Assembly: GCA_900541505.1 (NCBI GenBank)
Contig: UQKK01000019.1
Span: 3,387 to 67,386 of the forward strand
Length of the DNA: 64,000 nt
Origin: an uncultured Ruminococcus sp.
GTDB lineage: Bacteria; Bacillota; Clostridia; Lachnospirales; Lachnospiraceae
Direction of reading: 5' to 3'
This document shows positions 59,229 through 64,000 of the stretch, in pieces. The stretch's first letter is position 1; every line of letters starts with the position of its first letter. A model generated the notes under the pieces. It saw only the letters and a list, made by a program, of their open reading frames with translations. It was not told the DNA's origin and made no database searches. A program made the position numbers and the translations under genes.

Positions 59229-61184
59229 TTACTGAAGCATACTCTTATCTATAACCATTGCATAAGGGATGGGATAAGAATTTGAATAATAGTCATCCGC
59301 AGCACCCAGCTCCCTTTCGGAAATCAATTCTTCCACCACCTGGTCATCTTCGATGTACACATGGAAAATGCGCTCATATCCCATATGCCCCATCAGCCGG
59401 ATGATATAGTCTTCTGTCCCTCCGTTCTCATCCGCGTAAAATCCGGTATGAAAACCGGAAATTTCACCCAAATAGAAGCTTGTGCCATCCCGGATGGTGT
59501 AGACCTGATACATGTAATCCGCTTCACAGGTTCCGTTCTGGAGCAAAAGCTCTTTCACACCATCTTTATCGATATCATAAATCCAATACAACATATATTG
59601 CCCATAGCTCTGGTACGCACTGTCCACCAGAGGACCGTACAGATTATAGTACATCTCCGAAGTAACTTCCTCTGTAGTCTCCTTCTCATCAGCCTGCTCT
59701 GGCTTGCCGTCCTGCGTATCTTCCGTCTCTTCGGCATCCCCCAGTGTCAGGATTCCCCAGCTTCCGTTTCGTTTCACCCAGCATTTGCCTTCATAGACCG
59801 GACGGATTTCTTCAAAGATGCCGGGAGAAATCACCAAATCTCCTTCCGTATTCCGCATCTCCCAGACGCCGTCTTTTACAAGCGTCACATAGCCTTCCGT
59901 CGCCGCATAACAGTAACCATCCTGTCCCGCTTCCCCTTCAGGCGTGTACTGCTTCCAGGAGGCATCATATTCCATCGGAATCACCAGCTTCCCATCCGAA
60001 TCGATATAGCCCCATTTTCCGTTCTGCTCCACCGCCATCAGTCCGCTGGAGAGGGAGCCGCAGTTATCGTAAATAAAATCGGTCACCAGTTCGCCGTCTT
60101 TATATACCGCGTATTTCCCAGGCAGTTCGTACACCCAAGTCCATATATAGTTACTATTTGTACAAAGAGAGTCTGACTCTTTGACCGGTATCGCCTCCGC
60201 AGACGGCAGTTCCCCCTGATAGCCGGAGTCAGGCGCAGCTTCTTTAATATTATGCAGTCCGTCACAGTAGTAGAAAATTCCTTCCAGTCCGCCCAAATCT
60301 GTACCTGTCTCAACAACAAAGGGCTTTATTTTTCCCTCTGCCTCATCCAGATAAACCTTTTCTTCCTCCCAGCCATAGGAACCTTCGTCATATCCGGCAG
60401 GAACCAGCAGGTAGGAATTGCCGAGAAGCACATCTGTGAGAACGGAAATTGTCTCATACTTTATATCCGTTACCAGGGTGCCATCGTTTTTGATAAGTCC
60501 GAGCCTGTCATCTTTTTCGATAACCGCGTATGCGGATAATTTCTGCATATCCTGCTCATTTACAGAATATGACATATAATCAAAATCTTTCAGATAATAG
60601 ATATCATCTGCCTCCACAGCCGGCTCTTCTTCCCACGTATATTCTTCCAGCGTGCTGTACTCATCCTCTTTTTTCCGGAGCTCCTGACTGTCCCCGGAGG
60701 GCACTTTTTTGAGTCCTTCCTGTATGATGCTGCGGGCTTCTTCCACTTCATCTGTTTGAAGATAGACTTCCGCCAGCTTTTCATAAGCCTCTTTTTCTTT
60801 CGGCGCGATATCGATGGCTTCGAGGTAGGAAGCTTTTGCCTTCTCGTAGTCCATCTCCTCCAGATATCTGTTTCCCTCCTCACAGGCACTCTCATACTGC
60901 TCTTTCACCTGCCGCCCTCTAAAAATCAGGATGCCTGCAATCACTGCCGCAATCACGAGTACGAGGACTGCCGGAAGGATGAATACCCATTTTTTCACTT
61001 TCCCGCGCTTGCCCCCGGGAGTCTTGGGCGCTCTCTTAGATTTCTGTCCGCTATAATTTGTCTGCTCCCGGTATGCCGTCTTTTGCTCACTTTCCTTTTG
61101 TCCTGCCACTCTGTGCCCGCACTTCGGACAGAACCTGGCATTTTCTTTTATTTCCGCTCCGCAGTTTTCACAATACATGTTCAT
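59229..61184 (-). CDS. Zinc-ribbon, membrane-anchored WG-repeat protein (paralogue B)
   Basis: The 651-residue protein has a zinc ribbon (Cys5, Cys8, Cys19, Cys22), one membrane helix (about 66-89), TPR-like repeats (GNRYLEEMDYEKAKASYLEA) and WG repeats (KNDGTLVTDIKYETI; EQNGKWGYIDSDGKLVIP; RNGSWGILTL). The end has IYDIDKDGVKELLLQNG, again a calcium-loop-like motif. Met1 or Met3 may be the start. It is first in the operon under the promoter at 61289-61317. Paralogy with the gene at 56070 points to duplication. Confidence 0.85.
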   Translation of the reverse strand: MNMYCENCGAEIKENARFCPKCGHRVAGQKESEQKTAYREQTNYSGQKSKRAPKTPGGKRGKVKKWVFILPAVLVLVIAAVIAGILIFRGRQVKEQYESACEEGNRYLEEMDYEKAKASYLEAIDIAPKEKEAYEKLAEVYLQTDEVEEARSIIQEGLKKVPSGDSQELRKKEDEYSTLEEYTWEEEPAVEADDIYYLKDFDYMSYSVNEQDMQKLSAYAVIEKDDRLGLIKNDGTLVTDIKYETISVLTDVLLGNSYLLVPAGYDEGSYGWEEEKVYLDEAEGKIKPFVVETGTDLGGLEGIFYYCDGLHNIKEAAPDSGYQGELPSAEAIPVKESDSLCTNSNYIWTWVYELPGKYAVYKDGELVTDFIYDNCGSLSSGLMAVEQNGKWGYIDSDGKLVIPMEYDASWKQYTPEGEAGQDGYCYAATEGYVTLVKDGVWEMRNTEGDLVISPGIFEEIRPVYEGKCWVKRNGSWGILTLGDAEETEDTQDGKPEQADEKETTEEVTSEMYYNLYGPLVDSAYQSYGQYMLYWIYDIDKDGVKELLLQNGTCEADYMYQVYTIRDGTSFYLGEISGFHTGFYADENGGTEDYIIRLMGHMGYERIFHVYIEDDQVVEELISERELGAADDYYSNSYPIPYAMVIDKSMLQ

Positions 61185-61288
61185 TTACCTCTTCTTAACC
61201 GACTCTGCTTTTATAACAAATTCGGCACTGCCTTAACCGGAAAGCTGTGCCTTGCCATTGCTCACAGAGCGCTTGCATTTTCCTTTTT

Positions 61289-61317
61289 ATTATATCGAAT
61301 CCCTTCCTAATACTCAA
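61289..61317 (-). promoter_or_regulatory. Promoter of the zinc-ribbon operon
   Basis: TTGAGT (61312-61317) and a perfect TATAAT (61289-61294) are 17 bases apart on the leftward strand, with a leader of about 100 bases. Confidence 0.75.
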
Positions 61318-61353
61318 GCCGGATTTACACCCCATGAAAGGAAAAACTCTGTG

Positions 61354-61392
61354 CGCTGCCGTTTTTGCTCCTTTGGCAGTTCACAGAGTTTC
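61354..61392 (-). terminator. Terminator after lgt
   Basis: AACTCTGTG pairs with CACAGAGTT, with inner CTGCC/GGCAG, and is followed by TTTCC on the leftward strand. Confidence 0.75.
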
Positions 61393-61396
61393 TGTC

Positions 61397-62356
61397 CTAT
61401 TTCTCTTTGAATTTGAAAATCTTATCCTTCGCCTTCGGCGGCTTCTTTCCCTCAATCTTCTCCGGCATGGGCTCATATTTTTTCCCACTCTTCAAAAACG
61501 GCATACGCTTATGGTTTTTGCGCAGGTACAGAAGCACCGCTCCGGTCCCGATGACAAGCAGTCCTGCCAAAAGCTGGGATACCGGAAAACCGATGCCCGG
61601 TATCAATAGCTGGTCCGTGCGCAGCCCCTCTATCCAGACTCTCCCCAGCCCGTACCCGAACAGATAGAGAAGGAAGAGCTCGCCCTCATACTTTTTGTGT
61701 TTCCTGTAGGCAAAAAGGATAATCAGCAGTACCATGCACCAGAGCGACTCATAGAGAAACGTGGGGTGCACCTGAATATAGCTGACACCGTTCACCCTCT
61801 CTATATTCTCCCGGATCTGTTCCGTCACATCAGATGCTCTCACCGCATCCAGCGGAAGCCGCATGGCAAATAAACTGTCCGTATATCCCCCGAACGCCTC
61901 CCGGTTGAAAAAGTTTCCCCACCTGCCTATCATCTGCCCGTTTAAGATAGCCAGCGCTACTGTATCAAAAATCTGAGGACCTGACAGGTGTTTGACCTTT
62001 GCCAGAACAATGACACTGACGACCGCTCCGATGACACCTCCGTAGATGGCAAGTCCGCCTGCCCGCAGATTGAAGATGTCCAAAAGATTGTCTTTATACA
62101 TATCCCATGAGAAGGCGACGTAGTAGAGACGCGCTCCGATGATGGAGACAATCACCCCGATGATTCCCATATCCAGATAGTCCTCCGGGTTCTGTCTTGT
62201 CCGTTTCGCCTCCGATGTGGCGATGACAAATCCCAGCAGGATTGCCAAACCGATAATGATACCATAATATGCAATCTCAAATCCGAAAATGGTAACGCTC
62301 TTTCCCACATGCCCCAGGTGGATTCCCAGATGGGGAAAACTGATGTCATAATGCAT
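61397..62356 (-). CDS. lgt: Phosphatidylglycerol-prolipoprotein diacylglyceryl transferase
   Basis: The 319-residue membrane protein shows the Lgt signature GRWGNFFNREAFGGYTD, YYGIIIGLAILLGF at the N-terminus and HPTFLYESLWC. It transfers diacylglycerol to the lipobox Cys of prelipoproteins. The C-terminal 50 residues are basic and Pro/Lys-rich. It follows ychF after a repeat-containing gap. Confidence 0.96.
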   Translation of the reverse strand: MHYDISFPHLGIHLGHVGKSVTIFGFEIAYYGIIIGLAILLGFVIATSEAKRTRQNPEDYLDMGIIGVIVSIIGARLYYVAFSWDMYKDNLLDIFNLRAGGLAIYGGVIGAVVSVIVLAKVKHLSGPQIFDTVALAILNGQMIGRWGNFFNREAFGGYTDSLFAMRLPLDAVRASDVTEQIRENIERVNGVSYIQVHPTFLYESLWCMVLLIILFAYRKHKKYEGELFLLYLFGYGLGRVWIEGLRTDQLLIPGIGFPVSQLLAGLLVIGTGAVLLYLRKNHKRMPFLKSGKKYEPMPEKIEGKKPPKAKDKIFKFKEK

Positions 62357-62389
62357 CCTTATGCTCCCTTCTCACTGCTTTTGCTTCTC

Positions 62390-62480
62390 ATATGCTGACT
62401 GTTCTATACATTTTGCCTTTCCCGTGCTGACCATTCTATACGTTTTCCCGTTTCTTATATTGGCAGTTCTACACGTTGAA
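62390..62480. repeat. Imperfect ~33-bp tandem repeats continuing from the ychF 3' end
   Basis: The end of ychF with its TAG (CTA at 62469-62471 on the given strand) recurs with the CTA at 62436 and 62404 (periods 33 and 32). Each unit reads GCTGACxxTTCTATACxTTTTxCC on the given strand, or its diverged form. Confidence 0.8.
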
Positions 62481-63566
62481 CCGGAATAAAATGATATCGC
62501 CGTCCTGTACCACATAGTCCTTGCCTTCCAGTCTCACCAGACCTTTTTCCCGCGCCGCCGCATAGGTACCGCAGTCCATCAGGTCATCGTAGCTTACGAT
62601 TTCCGCACGGATAAATCCCCTCTCAAAATCCGAGTGAATCTTCCCCGCTGCCTGGGGTGCTTTTGTCCCCTTCTTTATCGTCCAGGCGCGCACTTCCGGC
62701 TCTCCTGCTGTCAAATAGCTGATGAGCCCCAGGAGGTGATAGCTCGCCTTAATGAGTTTCTCCAGTCCTGACTCTTCTAATCCCAAATCCTCCAGAAACA
62801 TCTTCTTTTCATCGTCATCCAGCTCTGCAATCTCCTGCTCAATCTGCGCACATACGACAAAGACCTCGCACTGCTCCTCTTTTGCGTATTCTCTGACTGC
62901 CTGCACGCCCGCATTTTCGGCGCCGTCATCTGCCAGGTCATCCTCCGCCACATTTGCCGCGAAAATCACAGGTTTTCCGGTCAGCAGGTTATATCCTGCC
63001 AGCCATTCCTGCTCCTCCTCGTCGTCCGTGGAAAAGCTCTTCGCCATCTTATTTTCTTCAAGATGCGCTTTTATCCGGTTTAAAAGGTCCAACTCCTTGG
63101 CAGCCGTCTTGTCATTGCGGGACAGCTTCGTGGTCTTGGCAATCCTTCTCTCCAGAATCTCTAAATCCGAGAAAATCAGTTCCAGATTGATAGTCTCGAT
63201 ATCGCGCAGAGGGTCGATGCTGCCGTCCACATGGACGATGTTGCTGTCCTCAAAGCAGCGCACAACATGGACGATGGCGTCCACCTCGCGGATATTCGCC
63301 AGAAACTGGTTCCCCAGTCCTTCACCCTTGGATGCGCCCTTTACCAGTCCCGCGATGTCCACAAACTCGATGGCAGCGGGGATGATTTTCTTGGTGTGAT
63401 ACATCTCGCCCAGCACGTCCAGACGCTTGTCCGGCACGGTCACGACTCCCACATTGGGGTCAATGGTGCAGAACGGATAATTCGCTGATTCCGCGCCCGC
63501 CTTCGTCAGAGAATTGAACAGCGTGCTCTTTCCCACATTTGGCAATCCCACAATACCTAATTTCAT
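62469..63566 (-). CDS. ychF: Redox-regulated ATPase YchF (OLA1 family)
   Basis: The 365-residue protein starts MKLGIVGLPNVGKSTLFNSL (G1) and has DIAGLVKGASKGEGLGNQFL (G3) and FAANVAEDD (noncanonical G4), with a C-terminal TGS domain (WTIKKGTKAPQAAGKIHSDF, GDIILFRFNV). YchF binds ATP and ribosomes and modulates stress responses. It is single-gene; a hairpin lies upstream. Confidence 0.97.
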   Translation of the reverse strand: MKLGIVGLPNVGKSTLFNSLTKAGAESANYPFCTIDPNVGVVTVPDKRLDVLGEMYHTKKIIPAAIEFVDIAGLVKGASKGEGLGNQFLANIREVDAIVHVVRCFEDSNIVHVDGSIDPLRDIETINLELIFSDLEILERRIAKTTKLSRNDKTAAKELDLLNRIKAHLEENKMAKSFSTDDEEEQEWLAGYNLLTGKPVIFAANVAEDDLADDGAENAGVQAVREYAKEEQCEVFVVCAQIEQEIAELDDDEKKMFLEDLGLEESGLEKLIKASYHLLGLISYLTAGEPEVRAWTIKKGTKAPQAAGKIHSDFERGFIRAEIVSYDDLMDCGTYAAAREKGLVRLEGKDYVVQDGDIILFRFNV

Positions 63567-63583
63567 TTTATCTTTTACCTGTC

Positions 63584-63612
63584 CAGAAAGCCTTGATTTT
63601 ACCGGCTTTCTG
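63584..63612. terminator. Hairpin upstream of ychF
   Basis: CAGAAAGCC (63584-63592) pairs with GGCTTTCTG (63604-63612). No clear T-run follows, so it may be a leader hairpin of ychF. 63613-63780 holds only short palindromes and no gene. Confidence 0.4.
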
Positions 63613-63789
63613 CCTTTCTCTATATTTTGTCTGCACCCTTCTATATAACGAATGGATGCGGCCTGCTTGCCTTATGAACTTCTTCCTCAACAGGAAAGTT
63701 CAACGTAACTATAAATTATAGCAGAAAGACTACGCTTTTTCAATCAAGGCGGCAGAATTTACCGGCACCAGCGTAACGTAAGTAATTTT

Positions 63790-63884
63790 ACATAGAAAAA
63801 CCACCCCAAACTTTAGCTGAGCAGAGGGTGGATTTTCTATTCACATTGTAAGGCTAACCCACCTTGTGGGCGGTTGTTCTTTAC
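63790..63884 (-). ncRNA. Putative small RNA with promoter and terminator at the right edge
   Basis: Starting near 63884 under the promoter at 63891-63919, the leftward transcript holds AACCGCCCACAAGGTGGGTT (a small hairpin) and ends in a stem AGAAAATCCACCC / GGGTGGTTTTTCT (63826-63838 and 63794-63806). The last arm contains the T-run. No open frame with a ribosome site was seen. The sequence resembles intergenic parts of conjugative elements, but I cannot name a family. Confidence 0.5.
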
Positions 63885-63890
63885 GCTTTT

Positions 63891-63919
63891 AATATAGCAT
63901 ATCTCTTTTTTGTTTTCAA
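63891..63919 (-). promoter_or_regulatory. Promoter of the right-edge small RNA
   Basis: TTGAAA (63914-63919) and TATATT (63891-63896) are 17 bases apart on the leftward strand. Confidence 0.6.
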
Positions 63920-64000
63920 TAACCAAGCGGTGATTTTGCGAATCAGTCACTGTCAAGTAATCGTTGGCAACTCTCTTTTTGATTTATCTTTTTGTTGAAA

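Overview
The window looks like chromosome from an anaerobic gut Clostridia, most likely a Lachnospiraceae member. The evidence is a Gram-positive translation/SRP operon (ylxM-ffh-rpsP-khpA-rimM-trmD-rplS), two signal peptidases beside rbgA, AGGAGG-type ribosome sites, many [4Fe-4S] proteins, a short two-gene sufCB locus, small Lachnospiraceae-type orphan proteins and moderate GC. The exact species cannot be named from the sequence alone.

Layout. 1-6.3 kb: a type I-C CRISPR effector operon read leftwards (cas3-cas5c-cas8c-cas7c). The sequence after cas7c is not a recognisable cas4, no repeat array is present, and Cas3 has lost key helicase residues. 6.3-8.2 kb: an AT-rich gap with a possible small RNA, a DUF3990 ADP-ribosyltransferase-like pair (probable toxin-antitoxin) and a GNAT remnant. 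8.2-15.3 kb: aldo/keto reductase; a TetR / Na+-symporter / CsoR-like / PurF-like operon in which the PurF-like enzyme lacks its glutaminase cysteine; DUF362 ferredoxin; hotdog thioesterase; tRNA-Thr. 15.5-25.3 kb: housekeeping genes in two leftward blocks, including an RNase HII-YraN fusion. 25.4-29.1 kb: subtilase, a Cys-rich peptide, small orphan genes and a thioesterase. 29.4-37.2 kb: a TruA-like protein with a changed catalytic residue, feoAB, a MITE-like element, AraC, PHP, a membrane protein and a WYL regulator. 37.3-42.4 kb: asnA, a C39-like peptidase, nhaC and an XRE-membrane regulator. 42.4-47.7 kb: a thiamin salvage regulon (thiW, TPP riboswitch, thiM, thiE, HAD, thiD, cytX). 47.9-52.9 kb: ybaK, sufCB, a LysR/yeiH pair and ybjQ. 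53-61.2 kb: an RND-derived protein without most of its membrane domain, then three zinc-ribbon membrane-anchored proteins (two WG-repeat paralogues around a glycan-binding-like protein). 61.4-63.6 kb: lgt and ychF, then a putative small RNA at the right edge.

Most notable points. (1) The RND-like protein keeps both extracytoplasmic halves but only three membrane helices. (2) Cas3 has an intact HD nuclease site, with substitutions in helicase motifs I, V and VI and a start codon apparently changed from ATG to ATA. (3) At four unrelated genes (thiE, truA, ybjQ, ychF) the end of the gene, usually with its stop codon, is repeated in tandem downstream with periods of 25-51 bp. (4) Several structured non-coding regions have no identified class: the thiW leader, interleaved inverted repeats at 42.3 kb, nested stems at 37.5 kb, and a MITE-like palindrome at 32.8 kb.
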